Assembly (NCBI RefSeq): GCF_000429365.1
Contig: NZ_AUBS01000005.1
Coordinates: 1 to 64,000 of the forward strand
DNA length: 64,000 nt
Direction of reading: 5' to 3'
Source: Pseudodonghicola xiamenensis DSM 18339
GTDB taxonomy: Bacteria; Pseudomonadota; Alphaproteobacteria; Rhodobacterales; Rhodobacteraceae
The notes under the pieces are model-generated. The model made no database searches. It worked only from the letters and a program-made list of their open reading frames with translations, and had not been told where the DNA came from. A program made the translations under genes and the position numbers. Below are positions 15,726-24,910 of the stretch, piece by piece. Position 1 is the stretch's first letter. Each line of letters starts with the position of its first letter.

Positions 15726-16364
15726 TCAGTGGAGGTACGCAACCTCGCTTGCCTGCGCGGGGTCTTCGACCGGATCGAGCACCAGTAGCAGTCGTGTTTC
15801 CCCGGTGCCGGCAATCGGCGGCGAGCGATGCAGAAGACCAGAGAGCGGGGCTTCCGGCCACCGTGTCCCGCGCAGGATGACGGGCGACCCGGTCGGGACG
15901 GTCATGACCTCGATGGGATCACTTCCATCGCCGAAGATCCCGTATTGCGTCCCCGTTCCCCGATAGGTGCAGATCAGCCGGGCCGTCACCGCGTCGACAT
16001 GAAACTTCCGGCAGGCGTTGGTCTGCACAACGTCGAGGCGCAGCTGCAGGTAGGGGCAATCCATGACGTCGGAAAAGATCAGTGCCAGCGCCGACGCATC
16101 CTCGATCAGCATGTTGCGCTCCGGGCCCTCCGGGGTTCCGCAAAAGCGGGTGATCTCGGTCAGCGCATCGCACACCGCTTCGGACCTCAGGATAACGCGG
16201 GCGCGCGGCAATTGCTCTGGCGGCAACGCGTCGATCCAGTTTTGGAACCGGCTGAGCGGGCTCCGCTCCCAGAGTGTGGCCGCGGTACCGGGTCGGTGAA
16301 TGGCCGATAGACCTTCGGGACTAGATCCAAAAGTCATGCATTGCTTCAGCTCTTCGGCGACCAT
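15726..16364 (-). CDS. DUF1826 protein, last gene of the zinc-island chain
   Basis: This is a 212-residue DUF1826 protein (HRPGTAATLWERSPLSRFQNWIDALPPEQLPRARV near the start; FHVDAVTARLICTYRGTGTQ; GLLHRSPPIAGTGETRLLLVLDP at the end, with conserved His). Its function is unknown. From memory, the family occurs beside Zur-regulated COG0523 metallochaperone genes, which fits this locus, although no COG0523 gene is present here. The start is the ATG at 16364, which shares its A with the stop of the preceding gene (TGATG). Confidence 0.82.
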   Translation of the reverse strand: MVAEELKQCMTFGSSPEGLSAIHRPGTAATLWERSPLSRFQNWIDALPPEQLPRARVILRSEAVCDALTEITRFCGTPEGPERNMLIEDASALALIFSDVMDCPYLQLRLDVVQTNACRKFHVDAVTARLICTYRGTGTQYGIFGDGSDPIEVMTVPTGSPVILRGTRWPEAPLSGLLHRSPPIAGTGETRLLLVLDPVEDPAQASEVAYLH

Positions 16365-16849
16365 CAGTTTGGTTCCGGCGGCAGGTAAGGCAGCGACGAG
16401 TGATGCAGGACGATGCGCAGCGTGCCGGTTTCGTCCTTCTTGTAGCCGAAGCTCTTGTCGACCGTGGTGACGGAGCCGTCCTTGTTGGTGAGCTTGATCC
16501 GTCCCATCCACATCGCGATATCGCCCTGGATGAACGTGGTGGAGGTGATGTTCTCGGTCGCACGCCAGCCCATGATCGCGAAACCGTTGTCGAGCGGATA
16601 TTCCTCGGAATGGCCACAGAAATAGGCCAGGGCGCCGGCCTTTTTCGGGCGGAAGGTCTGTTCGCCACTCGACATGGTCGGTTTGAACAGCACGGGTCCG
16701 AGGTTGTACCCATAGTAGCTGTCCAGATTGGCCGACGCGACCTTGCGAGCGGCCTCGATGCCGCCCTCCTCGAAGGCCTTCGAGATGGCGATCTTGCCAT
16801 TGCCCCATGTCACCAGGGCCTGTTCAATCTCTTCCTGCGTGATCTGCAT
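16364..16849 (-). CDS. NTF2-like (SnoaL-type) protein
   Basis: This 161-residue protein has the pattern of an NTF2-like cone fold: helices at the start (TQEEIEQALVTWGNGKIAIS), YGYNLGPVLFKPTMSS, then strands GFAIMGWRATENITSTTF, AMWMGRIKLTNKDGSVTTVDKSF and LRIVLHHSSLPY with a conserved His pair. No enzymatic role can be assigned. The start follows the DUF35 stop with no gap (TAG then ATG), and its own stop overlaps the DUF1826 start, so it is translated as part of the zinc-island chain. Confidence 0.75.
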   Translation of the reverse strand: MQITQEEIEQALVTWGNGKIAISKAFEEGGIEAARKVASANLDSYYGYNLGPVLFKPTMSSGEQTFRPKKAGALAYFCGHSEEYPLDNGFAIMGWRATENITSTTFIQGDIAMWMGRIKLTNKDGSVTTVDKSFGYKKDETGTLRIVLHHSSLPYLPPEPN

Positions 16850-17335
16850 CTATTTTCCTTCCATCTGTCTTTTGTCCAGAAACCGCGCCGTGGCTGGGCC
16901 TTGGTGCCCCAGGCCTGCACCGCCTCGTCCAGATTGTCCCTCGTTGCTGATCGGCGTGAACATCGGCAACAGCTGGCCGCTGGCACTTGGGACAAAGGTC
17001 ACCTTTACAGGCTCCCCAATTTGAACACTGCTGACATCACACTCTGTCAGAGCGCTCAAAATGATCGGGCCCTCGGCCAGCTTGACATAGGCGATGCAGT
17101 GGGGCGCGCCGCAACGCTGTGTAATGCTGAAGGCATAGATCTTCCCTGCCCCGCTGGCCTCGAACCATTCCGTTTCCGGACGCCCGGTAAAGGGGCTGAT
17201 CCGCCGCGGGGGATGAAAGGCACGTCCCGAACCCAGGCAGCGCTTCAGCAGCAGACGACCTTCGTTGGCCGCATCCCAGAACTCGGCGGTTTCCGACGTC
17301 GGCTCCGGGGCGATTGGAAGCGTGGTTCCGCTCAT
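16850..17335 (-). CDS. DUF35 OB-fold protein with degenerate zinc ribbon
   Basis: DUF35 proteins pair a rubredoxin-like zinc ribbon with an OB fold and partner thiolase-like or acyl-CoA enzymes (as ChsH2 does with Ltp2). Here the ribbon has Cys33, but the other three expected Cys positions are Ser36, Ser47 and Thr50 (KRCLGSGRAFHPPRRISPFTG), so zinc is unlikely to bind. The OB fold follows (GKIYAFSITQRCG; HCIAYVKLAEGPIILSALTECD; GEPVKVTF). The start is the ATG at 17335, one base after the thiolase-like stop. The C-terminal 40 residues are unusual and low in complexity. Confidence 0.82.
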   Translation of the reverse strand: MSGTTLPIAPEPTSETAEFWDAANEGRLLLKRCLGSGRAFHPPRRISPFTGRPETEWFEASGAGKIYAFSITQRCGAPHCIAYVKLAEGPIILSALTECDVSSVQIGEPVKVTFVPSASGQLLPMFTPISNEGQSGRGGAGLGHQGPATARFLDKRQMEGK

Positions 17336-17336
17336 T

Positions 17337-18521
17337 TCAAACCCTTTCAAGAATGAGAGTTGCGCTGCCGTGCCGGGACGCGAGCTGTCCTCCGGTGCCA
17401 TGCACAAGAGCCAAGCCGCAATCGGGCACCTGCACTGCCGGATGCGCCTCGCCGCGGAGCTGCCGCACCGCCTCGATCAGCTTCGTCATGCCCCCTCGAT
17501 TGCCGGGATGATTGCTGCAAAGGCCGCCGCCATCCGTGTTGATCGCAAGTCGGCCAACCCCGGCAATCAGGTTTCCGTCTGCCACGAACCGACCGCCCTG
17601 GCCGACCGGACAGAACCCGAGGTTTTCGAGTTGAACGAGCACAGTGATCGTGAAGCTGTCGTAGATCGACGCATAACGAATGTCCTCTGGCCTCACACCT
17701 GCTTCGGCGAAAGCCTCTGCGCCCGATTTCACGCCACCGGACTCGAGAATGTCGAAATAGCCTCCGTTCAGATGCTTGACCGTGAATCCCGCTCCTGTTG
17801 GGGTGATCATCGGTCGGTCGAGCGCTCGGGCCACGTCCGGGTGGACAATGACCAGAGCCCCTCCGCCGTCGCTGATGACGCAGCAATCCAACCGGTGCAA
17901 AGGGGTTGCGACCATCGGCGAGGCGAGGACATCCTCCACCGTCACGACCTGGCGAAGCATCGCATTGGGATTGTGCTGCGCGTGGTGTGACGCGGCAACC
18001 TTGATCCAGGCAAGTTGTTCTGGCGTGGTCCCATGTTCGTACATGTGCCGAGCAGCCACCATCCCATACATGTTGGTGACAACCGGGCCATAAGGCAGTT
18101 CAACCTGCGCTTCATGCGCCGATTGTGTCTGCTCTGCATGCATGCGCTCGGGCGAGAGGCGCTCAGCCCGGGGACGACCCGCTTGGGTGATCAGCGCGAC
18201 CCGGCACTTGCCCGCCACGATGGCCTGAACGGCATGGGAGACATGGTTGATATAGGCCGATCCCCAGCTTTCCGTGGTGTCTAGATGCCGGAGATCCAGC
18301 CCGAGGTATTCAACCATCGAAAATGGGCCACAGCCCGGCGCGTCCCAGCCCGCCACGTCGCCCGCACAGAAGTATCCATCAACATCGCTGAGGGTGAGCC
18401 CTGCATCGGCCAGGGCGCCGACGGCAACTTCGGCATGCAATTGCGCGAGCGGAATACGCGTCGCGTCACGGGTATGATGCTCGTAGGCGCCGACGACAAA
18501 TGCCTGGTTCCTCAGGGTCAT
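17337..18521 (-). CDS. SCP2-thiolase-like protein (Ltp2-type), nucleophilic Cys absent
   Basis: This 394-residue protein of the thiolase superfamily, lipid-transfer branch, begins [20 protein letters not shown] and ends in a normal thiolase C-terminal half ([22 protein letters not shown]). Where biosynthetic thiolases carry the acyl-accepting Cys, this protein reads [13 protein letters not shown], so it probably does not perform thiolysis. Ltp2-type relatives act as acyl-CoA retro-aldolases with a DUF35 partner, and a DUF35 gene follows after 1 base. The start overlaps the folE2 stop by 4 bases (ATGA). Substrate is unknown. Its place in a zinc-response chain is unexpected. Confidence 0.85.
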   Translation of the reverse strand: MTLRNQAFVVGAYEHHTRDATRIPLAQLHAEVAVGALADAGLTLSDVDGYFCAGDVAGWDAPGCGPFSMVEYLGLDLRHLDTTESWGSAYINHVSHAVQAIVAGKCRVALITQAGRPRAERLSPERMHAEQTQSAHEAQVELPYGPVVTNMYGMVAARHMYEHGTTPEQLAWIKVAASHHAQHNPNAMLRQVVTVEDVLASPMVATPLHRLDCCVISDGGGALVIVHPDVARALDRPMITPTGAGFTVKHLNGGYFDILESGGVKSGAEAFAEAGVRPEDIRYASIYDSFTITVLVQLENLGFCPVGQGGRFVADGNLIAGVGRLAINTDGGGLCSNHPGNRGGMTKLIEAVRQLRGEAHPAVQVPDCGLALVHGTGGQLASRHGSATLILERV

Positions 18522-19456
18522 GGCGCCCCTCGCAGACCCTCTGCCAAGCTCCCCGCCGCGTCCGGTTCGGCCCAGGCGACCGCGTCATGGGGATGAAGGC
18601 TCTCGATATGGCGCACATGGACCTTCGGCGCATGGAACCCGTCCAAGGCACAGGCGATACGCCGCGCAGCATCTTCGACAAACATCAGGTTGCGCCCATT
18701 GAGCACCGCAAAGGCCTGCTCATCTGCGCGCTTCACGCCTGTCTGTACCGGGGTCTGTACGGCCGCTTCGATCTGATCAATAAGGGCGACCAACCCGAGC
18801 CGATCCTCTCGTTCAGGATCTTGGGAGACCGAAACCCGGGCCTCACTGCGCTGACTATGGGGCGTCGCCGCAGTTGCGTGTATGTTAAGCCATGCCGCGA
18901 TCTCATCCGGGCTTACCTCTTTGCGACCCGCAAACGCCTCCCGAAAGGCCTCTGCGACCACCTGTCGCGAAAGCGCGGCCGAGCAGGGACAGGTCGAGGA
19001 GTAAACAACGCAGACCTCGGTCCGGCAGGAAAACCTACCCTTGATCAGGCTTGTATCGATCTGCACCGGATAGGACTTCCAACCGGCCAGATCATCAGTC
19101 ACCAAGGCGGGCCGGCGGATCAGTAGGTTGAACTTTATGCGCAGCCGCGCATTGCCGCTGCCACAATCGGCATGGCTGTCGAGCATGCGACGAAGAAGCC
19201 CCTCGAGAGCGCCAGGTGACACGGCTGTGTCGGCGCCGAACGCATCGAGCAGTCGATAGAGCCGCGACATATGGATGCCTTTGGCTTCCGGGCGCGGTAG
19301 GTCGACCTGCATATCGACACGGGCATGCAGCTTGGCCAGGCAATCGGGCTCCGAGATCTGCAGGGGCAAGTCAATGCCCTGCATCCCCACCCAGCCAAGA
19401 GGAAGCCGGGCGGAGGCAGTCTCGGAAAGCGAAATATCGGGAAGTTCGGCGTTCAT
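18518..19456 (-). CDS. folE2: GTP cyclohydrolase IB (FolE2), zinc-independent type
   Basis: FolE2 makes dihydroneopterin triphosphate from GTP, the first step to folate, and can use metals such as Mn instead of the zinc needed by FolE. It is a classical Zur-controlled replacement enzyme. Family motifs are [11 protein letters not shown] with the metal-binding Cys and [12 protein letters not shown]. 312 residues is normal. It starts 46 bases after zur and its stop overlaps the thiolase-like start, so it belongs to the chain from cysS2 to the DUF1826 gene. Confidence 0.95.
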   Translation of the reverse strand: MNAELPDISLSETASARLPLGWVGMQGIDLPLQISEPDCLAKLHARVDMQVDLPRPEAKGIHMSRLYRLLDAFGADTAVSPGALEGLLRRMLDSHADCGSGNARLRIKFNLLIRRPALVTDDLAGWKSYPVQIDTSLIKGRFSCRTEVCVVYSSTCPCSAALSRQVVAEAFREAFAGRKEVSPDEIAAWLNIHATAATPHSQRSEARVSVSQDPEREDRLGLVALIDQIEAAVQTPVQTGVKRADEQAFAVLNGRNLMFVEDAARRIACALDGFHAPKVHVRHIESLHPHDAVAWAEPDAAGSLAEGLRGAP

Positions 19457-19502
19457 ATCCAGGTAAACCTGTTCTTTGATACAGTATCGACTGGCGGGCA
19501 GC

Positions 19503-20012
19503 CTAGTGCCGCCACGCCGCTCGCCGCGCGGTTGGCAGCGGACAGCAAACAGCCTCCAGCTTGGGGGGCATCGGATCAGCTATTGCGGAGAGCCTCCGGC
19601 CCCCACCCCCCTCCGGCGCAGGCATGCGCGCATTGCAGGCCGCACAGATGCCATGAACCTCGATGACATGGTGTTGCGAGCTGAATCCAGTTTCGGCAAC
19701 GACGTGGGAGACAGCCTCCAATACCTCGCCTGCGAGGTGCTCCTCAATGGCACCGCAATTCTCGCAGATCGACAGGATGGACGCGCGCGCATGTTCCTTA
19801 CACTGACAGGCGACATAGGCCTTCAGGGTCTCGACCCTATGGGCCTGCCCCTTGCTCATCAGCGAGGAAAGCGCCCGGTAGACGGCCGGCGGCGCAATTT
19901 TCGGATGTGCGTCCCGCAGTTCCTCCAGCACCTTGTAGGCTGACAGGGCCAGATTGCGGCGGCGCAATATGGCAAGCACGTCCGCCTGCATCTGTTCCCC
20001 GGGCGTCGTCAT
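19503..20012 (-). CDS. zur: Fur-family regulator, Zur type
   Basis: Zur represses zinc-uptake and zinc-sparing genes when zinc is sufficient. The winged-helix part ([25 protein letters not shown], then [14 protein letters not shown]) is of Zur rather than Fur character. Two Cys pairs for structural zinc are present (SICENCG and CAACNAR), with the sensory HH segment between ([11 protein letters not shown]). I chose the ATG at 20012, whose A is shared with the thrS2 stop (TGATG), giving 169 residues. The last 40 residues (from PEGGGGRR) are an unusual extension. Being inside the chain it probably controls, it would autoregulate. Confidence 0.85.
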   Translation of the reverse strand: MTTPGEQMQADVLAILRRRNLALSAYKVLEELRDAHPKIAPPAVYRALSSLMSKGQAHRVETLKAYVACQCKEHARASILSICENCGAIEEHLAGEVLEAVSHVVAETGFSSQHHVIEVHGICAACNARMPAPEGGGGRRLSAIADPMPPKLEAVCCPLPTARRAAWRH

Positions 20013-21934
20013 CAGCCCAGCTCCCGAGGGGGGTGCGCCCGCCGCGCGAGACAATTGACGGCCTCCCCGAGATCCAGCGTCTGCGTCCCTTCGGTGCCGT
20101 GGCGGCGGATCGTGACGGTTCCCTGCTCAGCTTCATTTGCGCCAAGGGCGATCTGAACAGGCACCTTCTTCAGCGCATGTTCGCGCACCTTGTAGCCGAT
20201 CTTCTCGTTGCGCAGATCGGTCTCGACACGCAACCCGGATGCGCGAAGCGTTGCGGCCACCTCGGTTGCCCAGGCATCGGCCGCCCCTGTCACGGTTGCG
20301 ACCACCACCTGAACCGGCGCCAGCCAGAGCGGCAGGTGACCTGCATGGTGTTCGATCAGGATGCCGGTGAAGCGCTCCAGCGACCCGAAGAGCGCCCGGT
20401 GCAGCATGACCGGCGCCAGCTTTTCCCCCGAGGGCGCGACATAGGTCGAGCCGAAACGCTCGGGCAGATTGAAATCGACCTGTAGCGTGCCGCATTGCCA
20501 GTCCCGCCCGATGGCATCGCGCAGAACGTATTCCAGCTTGGGGCCGTAAAAGGCGCCCTCCCCTTCGAAGATCGTATAGGGATGCCCGGCCTGGTCGAGC
20601 GCCTCGCGCAGCGCTTCCTCGGAGCGATCCCAGCTTTCCTCGCTTCCGATCCGGTTTTCGGGCCGGGTGGAGAGCTTGATGCGCACATCCTCGAAGCCGA
20701 AATCGCGGTAGATCGACATCACCAGGTCGTTGACCTTCAGGCATTCCTCGGTCAGCTGCTCCGGCGTGCAGTAGATATGCGCGTCGTCCTGGGTGAAGCT
20801 GCGCACCCTGAGCAACCCGTGCAGCGCGCCCGAGGGCTCATAGCGATGCACCTTGCCGAACTCGGCCAGCTTCAGCGGCAGGTCCCGGTAGCTCTTGGTG
20901 CCCTGCCCGTAGATCAGCATGTGACCGGGACAGTTCATCGGCTTCAGCGCATAATCGCGATCGTCCTGGGTTTTGGCCAGGAACATGTTTTCACGGTAAT
21001 TCTGCCAGTGACCAGAGGTCTCCCAAAGACTGCGGTCCATGATGTCGGGCGAATTCACCTCGACATAGCCGGCCTCTTCCTGACGCGCGCGCATGTAGCC
21101 GATCAGCGTCTGGAACAGCCGCCAGCCATTCGGGTGCCAGAAGACAGATCCCGGGGCGACCTCCTCGAAGTGAAAGAGGTTCATCTCGCGGCCAAGCCGC
21201 CGGTGGTCACGCTTCTCGGCCTCGGCCATCATGGTCATATGGGCGTCGAGCGCTGCCTTGTCCGCGAAGGCCACGCCATAGATCCGGCTGAGCATCTTGT
21301 TGTTCGCATCGCCCCGCCAGTAGGCCCCGGCAACACGCGTCAGCCTGAAAGCCGTCCCGGCATCGCCCGTCGTGCGCATATGGGGACCACGACACAGGTC
21401 CAGCCAGTCGCCCTGCCGATAGATCGTGACCGGCTCTCCCTCCGGGATCGCGTCAAGCAGCGCGATCTTGTAGGTCTCGCCAGCCGCCTCGAAATGGGCG
21501 CGGGCTTCCTCCCTTCCCCATTCCTCGCAGGTGAAGGGGGTGCGGGCGGCGATGATCTCGCGCATCTTTTGCTCGATGACCGGCAGCTCTTCGGGCGTGA
21601 AGGGCGTTTCGCGGTCGAAATCGTAGTAGAATCCATGTTCGATGGCCGGGCCGATCGCCGTGCGCGTACCGGGCCAAAGAGCCTGCACCGCCTCGGCAAG
21701 AACATGGGCAAGGTCATGGCGGATCAGTTCAAGCGCGCGGGGATCGTCGCGCGCAACCAGCTCCACCGCCGCGCCATCGGGCAGCGGCGCGGACAGGTCG
21801 CTCAGCCGCCCGTCCACGATCGCGGCCACCGTGCGTTTGGCAAGGCTCGGGCCGATGGAGGCCGCCAGATCGGCGGCAGTGCTGGACGGAGACAGGGCGC
21901 GGCTGGCCCCATCGGGAAGACGGACATGGATCAT
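20012..21934 (-). CDS. thrS: Threonyl-tRNA synthetase, probable second copy (ThrS2)
   Basis: This complete 640-residue enzyme charges tRNA-Thr. It has a TGS domain (1-60), an editing domain ([11 protein letters not shown] and [11 protein letters not shown]) and a class II core. The three zinc ligands of ThrRS are kept: Cys in MNCPGHM, His in QDDAHIYC and His in MLHRALFGS. It is therefore not zinc-free. Zur-controlled second ThrRS genes are known from cyanobacteria and thought to take over under zinc shortage. The start is the ATG at 21934, overlapping the yidD stop (ATGA). That it is a paralogue is inferred from its neighbours, since the rest of the genome is not visible. Confidence 0.93.
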   Translation of the reverse strand: MIHVRLPDGASRALSPSSTAADLAASIGPSLAKRTVAAIVDGRLSDLSAPLPDGAAVELVARDDPRALELIRHDLAHVLAEAVQALWPGTRTAIGPAIEHGFYYDFDRETPFTPEELPVIEQKMREIIAARTPFTCEEWGREEARAHFEAAGETYKIALLDAIPEGEPVTIYRQGDWLDLCRGPHMRTTGDAGTAFRLTRVAGAYWRGDANNKMLSRIYGVAFADKAALDAHMTMMAEAEKRDHRRLGREMNLFHFEEVAPGSVFWHPNGWRLFQTLIGYMRARQEEAGYVEVNSPDIMDRSLWETSGHWQNYRENMFLAKTQDDRDYALKPMNCPGHMLIYGQGTKSYRDLPLKLAEFGKVHRYEPSGALHGLLRVRSFTQDDAHIYCTPEQLTEECLKVNDLVMSIYRDFGFEDVRIKLSTRPENRIGSEESWDRSEEALREALDQAGHPYTIFEGEGAFYGPKLEYVLRDAIGRDWQCGTLQVDFNLPERFGSTYVAPSGEKLAPVMLHRALFGSLERFTGILIEHHAGHLPLWLAPVQVVVATVTGAADAWATEVAATLRASGLRVETDLRNEKIGYKVREHALKKVPVQIALGANEAEQGTVTIRRHGTEGTQTLDLGEAVNCLARRAHPPRELG

Positions 21935-22179
21935 TTCGTGGTCTTTCGGTTCGGGACGGCCGGCACCGGGTCGTATCCGGACCCGCCCCATGGATTGCAT
22001 CGCGCAACGCGGCAGATCGTAAGCCACAGCCCACGTAGGGGCCCGTGGGTTTCCAGCGCCTCGATGGCATAGGCGGAACAGGTCGGCTGAAACCGGCAGG
22101 CATGGCCCAGCCAGGGCGACAGGAACAGCCGGTAGCTCCGGAACGGCAGGATCAGAAGCCAGACCATCACCACCCTCAT
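21931..22179 (-). CDS. yidD: YidD membrane protein insertion efficiency factor
   Basis: This 82-residue YidD-family protein has an N-terminal hydrophobic segment ([22 protein letters not shown]) and the signature [15 protein letters not shown]...HG. YidD normally lies beside rnpA and yidC and assists the insertase. Here it is wedged between cysS2 and thrS2 with 4-base overlaps on both sides. An alternative start is the ATG at 22167. This copy is likely an extra one carried in the zinc-island chain. The three conserved Cys are present. Confidence 0.9.
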   Translation of the reverse strand: MRVVMVWLLILPFRSYRLFLSPWLGHACRFQPTCSAYAIEALETHGPLRGLWLTICRVARCNPWGGSGYDPVPAVPNRKTTK

Positions 22180-23516
22180 GCCCGCACCCGCCAGTGACTT
22201 TCGCCGTCGACGTCCTCAATCTCGACCCCCATAGCGGTCAGCGTGTCGCGCAGCGCATCCGCATGGGCCCAATCGTGCGCGGCACGGGCGCAGGCGCGTT
22301 CGGCGATCAGCGCCTCGATCCGGCCAACATCAGCCGCACCGGCCTGGCTCCAGGCCGTCGCGTCCTGCGCCAGCAGTCCCAGAAGCCCGCCCGCCTGCCG
22401 CAGGGCCGCCGCAAGCTCGGCCCGCCGGGCGGGATCGGTGGCGGCGTGGATCTGCCCCGCAAGCGCATGAAGGGCCGCAAGCGCTGCCGGCGTGTTCAGA
22501 TCATCATCGAGCGCGGCGCGCACCGGCGCCATGTCCTCATCCTGCGCCTCGGCAGGCGGCTGATCGCGCAGCGCGCCATAAAGACGGTCGAGCGCCGCCC
22601 GCGCGGCGCGCGGCGTCTCGTCCGTCCAGTCCAGCGGCTGGCGGTACTGCGCGGACAAAAGCGCATAGCGGATCGCCTCGCCCGGCATGTCCGCCAGAAG
22701 ATCCCGCACAAGAAGGACATTGCCGAGAGATTTCGACATCTTGGCCCCCGACACGGTGACATGGCCGTTATGGACCCAGAACCGCGCATCGGTGCCCTGG
22801 GCGATCTCGTTCTCATGATGCGGAAAGCGCAGGTCGATCCCGCCGCCATGGATGTCGATGTGATTCCCCAGATGGGTGCGGATCATGGCCGTGCATTCGA
22901 TATGCCACCCCGGGCGGCCAAAGCCCCAGGGGCTGTCCCATCCCGGCTGTCCGGCCTGCGAGGGTTTCCAGAGCACGAAATCACGCGGGTCGCGTTTCCA
23001 GGGCGCAACCTCGACCCGGGCACCGGCACGCATTTCGTCGGGATTGACACCTGAAAGGCGGCCATAGGCGGCAAAACTCGGGACATGGTACAGCGCGTGG
23101 CCTTCGGCGGCATAGGCGTGACCTGCGGCGATCAGCTCTTCGATGATCGCGATCATCTGTGCAATGTGGTCCGTCGCGCGCGGCTCGACATCCGGCGGCA
23201 GGACGCCCAGGGCGGCAAGGTCAGCGTGATAGGCGGCGGTGAAACGGGCCGAAATCGCGTCACAGGGGACACCGGCAGCGGCGGCCGCTGCGATGATCTT
23301 GTCATCTACATCGGTGATGTTGCGCGCATAGGTCAGCCGCGGGAACCGGGCGCGCAGCACCCGTGCCAGAACGTCGAACACGACCGCGGGCCGCGCGTTG
23401 CCGATATGGGCATAGGAGTAGACCGTCGGCCCGCAGACGTACATGCGCAGCTGTCCAGGATCGCGCGGAACGAAAGGTTCAACCCTGCGCCCCATAGAGT
23501 TGAAAAGACAGAGCAT
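22176..23516 (-). CDS. cysS: Cysteinyl-tRNA synthetase, probable second copy (CysS2)
   Basis: This class I synthetase charges tRNA-Cys and uses zinc to discriminate cysteine. Zinc ligands remain: Cys in YVCGPTVY, Cys in GWHIECTAM, and His and Glu in [14 protein letters not shown] (AHIGNAR) and KMSKS (KMSKSLGN) motifs are present. I prefer the ATG at 23516, which has GAGGTG 11 bases upstream, over the TTG at 23525 that is nearly touching it. It is the first gene of the leftward chain, about 110 bases from the Zur box, and overlaps yidD by 4 bases. Zinc dependence makes it a logical member of a zinc-shortage set. Confidence 0.92.
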   Translation of the reverse strand: MLCLFNSMGRRVEPFVPRDPGQLRMYVCGPTVYSYAHIGNARPAVVFDVLARVLRARFPRLTYARNITDVDDKIIAAAAAAGVPCDAISARFTAAYHADLAALGVLPPDVEPRATDHIAQMIAIIEELIAAGHAYAAEGHALYHVPSFAAYGRLSGVNPDEMRAGARVEVAPWKRDPRDFVLWKPSQAGQPGWDSPWGFGRPGWHIECTAMIRTHLGNHIDIHGGGIDLRFPHHENEIAQGTDARFWVHNGHVTVSGAKMSKSLGNVLLVRDLLADMPGEAIRYALLSAQYRQPLDWTDETPRAARAALDRLYGALRDQPPAEAQDEDMAPVRAALDDDLNTPAALAALHALAGQIHAATDPARRAELAAALRQAGGLLGLLAQDATAWSQAGAADVGRIEALIAERACARAAHDWAHADALRDTLTAMGVEIEDVDGESHWRVRA

Positions 23517-23627
23517 CTTCAGCAATCCACCTCAAAGAACGACGTGATTTCTGTTCCTTGAACGCTCTTGGATACCCTTGGATGCGCCATCTCTTTACTT
23601 CTCCAACCTGATCGGCCAAACAGGGAT

Positions 23628-23644
23628 ATGTTATATTATAACAT
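23628..23644. promoter_or_regulatory. Zur box in the divergent cysS2/hisI2 promoter region
   Basis: Perfect palindrome with arms ATGTTATA and TATAACAT around a central T. The core TGTTATANTATAACA closely matches alphaproteobacterial Zur sites as I know them. It ends 20 bases before the hisI2 start, over its likely -10 region, and lies about 110 bases from cysS2. It could repress both directions, or only hisI2. It also decides the hisI2 start, since an upstream ATG at 23578 would put the box inside the coding region. Confidence 0.85.
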
Positions 23645-23664
23645 TACACAAGGGACCAAACGCA

Positions 23665-24141
23665 GTGACGACGATTCTGACATTCCAACCGCGAACCTCG
23701 GTCGAACAGGTCGAGGAAGGGACTGACCTCTCACCCAAGTTTGGATCGGATGGCCTGCTGCCCTGCATCACCACCGATGCCCATAGCGGCGAGGTCCTGA
23801 TGCTGGGCTGGATGAACGACGAAGCGCTGCGCCTGACGATCACCACCGGCGAGGCGCATTACTTCAGCCGATCGCGGCAAAGCGTCTGGCACAAGGGTGC
23901 CACCTCCGGCCTGCTGCAGAAGGTGGTCGAAGCGCGGATCGATGACGATCAGGATGCGATCTGGCTCAGCGTGGAGGTCGCCGGTTCGGGCGCGTCCTGC
24001 CATGTCGGCTATCGCTCCTGCTTCTACCGCGCCCTGCCTGTCGGGACCGACGCGGGCAAACCGCTGGCATTTGTCGAGGATCGGAAAACCTTTGACCCGC
24101 TCAAGGTCTATGGCGATGCCCCCAATCCGACCCAGCTGTGA
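23665..24141 (+). CDS. hisI: Phosphoribosyl-AMP cyclohydrolase variant (HisI2) with a lost zinc Cys
   Basis: HisI opens the purine ring of phosphoribosyl-AMP in histidine synthesis and normally holds zinc with three Cys. The C-terminal pair is present (Cys112 and Cys119 in [12 protein letters not shown]). The first Cys, within the D-C-D-x-D motif, is replaced by Asp94 (IDDDQDA). The family core [23 protein letters not shown] is intact. I chose GTG 23665, behind an AGGGA site and after the Zur box. 158 residues is somewhat longer than the usual 120-140. It leads the rightward operon hisI2-ribD-pyrC2. Activity with an alternative metal is an inference. Confidence 0.9.
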   Translation: MTTILTFQPRTSVEQVEEGTDLSPKFGSDGLLPCITTDAHSGEVLMLGWMNDEALRLTITTGEAHYFSRSRQSVWHKGATSGLLQKVVEARIDDDQDAIWLSVEVAGSGASCHVGYRSCFYRALPVGTDAGKPLAFVEDRKTFDPLKVYGDAPNPTQL

Positions 24142-24829
24142 CCTGGCCTGGATGCAACATGCGCTGACCCTGGCCGCAGGGATGCGCGGGCATGTCTGGC
24201 CGAACCCGCCCGTTGGCTGTGTCATAGCCCGCGACGATGACCTGATCGCCGAGGCGGCCACGGATCCGGGCGGTCGCCCTCACGCAGAACGCAAGGCACT
24301 GGAACTTGCCGGTTCCGCTGCGGCGGGGGCCACGCTTTATGTCACGCTGGAGCCCTGCTGCCATTGGGGAAGAACGCCTCCCTGCGCCGATGCCATCATT
24401 GCAGCCCGCGTTTCGCGGGTCGTCTGCGCCATCCAGGATCCAGACCCGAGGGTGAACGGTGGTGGCTTTGCCAGGTTGCGGGCGGCAGGTGTCAATGTAG
24501 AGGTCGGCCTTGGCGCCGAAGAGGCGAGGACACTGATGTCGGGCTTTTTCCATCGCATAGAGACCGGCACGCCGGAGGTCGTTGTACTGGAACGGCCCCC
24601 GGTCGCGATACCCGCGGGGGTAGATGCGGTCATCCGCTCTGACGGGGATCGCGCAACCCTCATCACGCGCCACGAAACGAGGGTCGAGCGTTTCCGCCTT
24701 GCGGAACCTGCAAGCCATGGGTTGCCTGCGCACCTGGGAAAGATGGGGCTGACCTCGGTCGCCGTGGCAGTCGATGATCCGATTGCACCCCAACTGCTTG
24801 CCCCTCCGTTCCCGCGGAGGAGGGTCTAG
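24116..24829 (+). CDS. ribD: RibD-type deaminase with shortened, degenerate reductase part
   Basis: RibD deaminates and then reduces a pyrimidine intermediate in riboflavin synthesis. The deaminase domain is complete: [20 protein letters not shown], zinc motif HAE (PHAERKAL) and PC-x8-C ([12 protein letters not shown]). The usual reductase domain of over 200 residues is reduced to about 80 weakly related residues ending PFPRRRV. Alternative starts are ATG 24110 and 24152. It overlaps the end of hisI2 by 26 bases and precedes pyrC2, so it shares the Zur-box promoter. It may act as a deaminase only, or on another substrate. Confidence 0.8.
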   Translation: MPPIRPSCDLAWMQHALTLAAGMRGHVWPNPPVGCVIARDDDLIAEAATDPGGRPHAERKALELAGSAAAGATLYVTLEPCCHWGRTPPCADAIIAARVSRVVCAIQDPDPRVNGGGFARLRAAGVNVEVGLGAEEARTLMSGFFHRIETGTPEVVVLERPPVAIPAGVDAVIRSDGDRATLITRHETRVERFRLAEPASHGLPAHLGKMGLTSVAVAVDDPIAPQLLAPPFPRRRV

Positions 24830-24910
24830 GCGCCCCTCACAGTCCGATCGCACAGGACCGCCCCGCAGCAAGGCGCGCGCGTCCTGAAAGAGAACAGGAA
24901 AGCTAGGATC

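Noticed and set aside
23578-23664. hisI2 start at ATG 23578
   Set aside because: It would place the Zur box inside the coding region and add residues not found in HisI; GTG 23665 has a ribosome-binding site.
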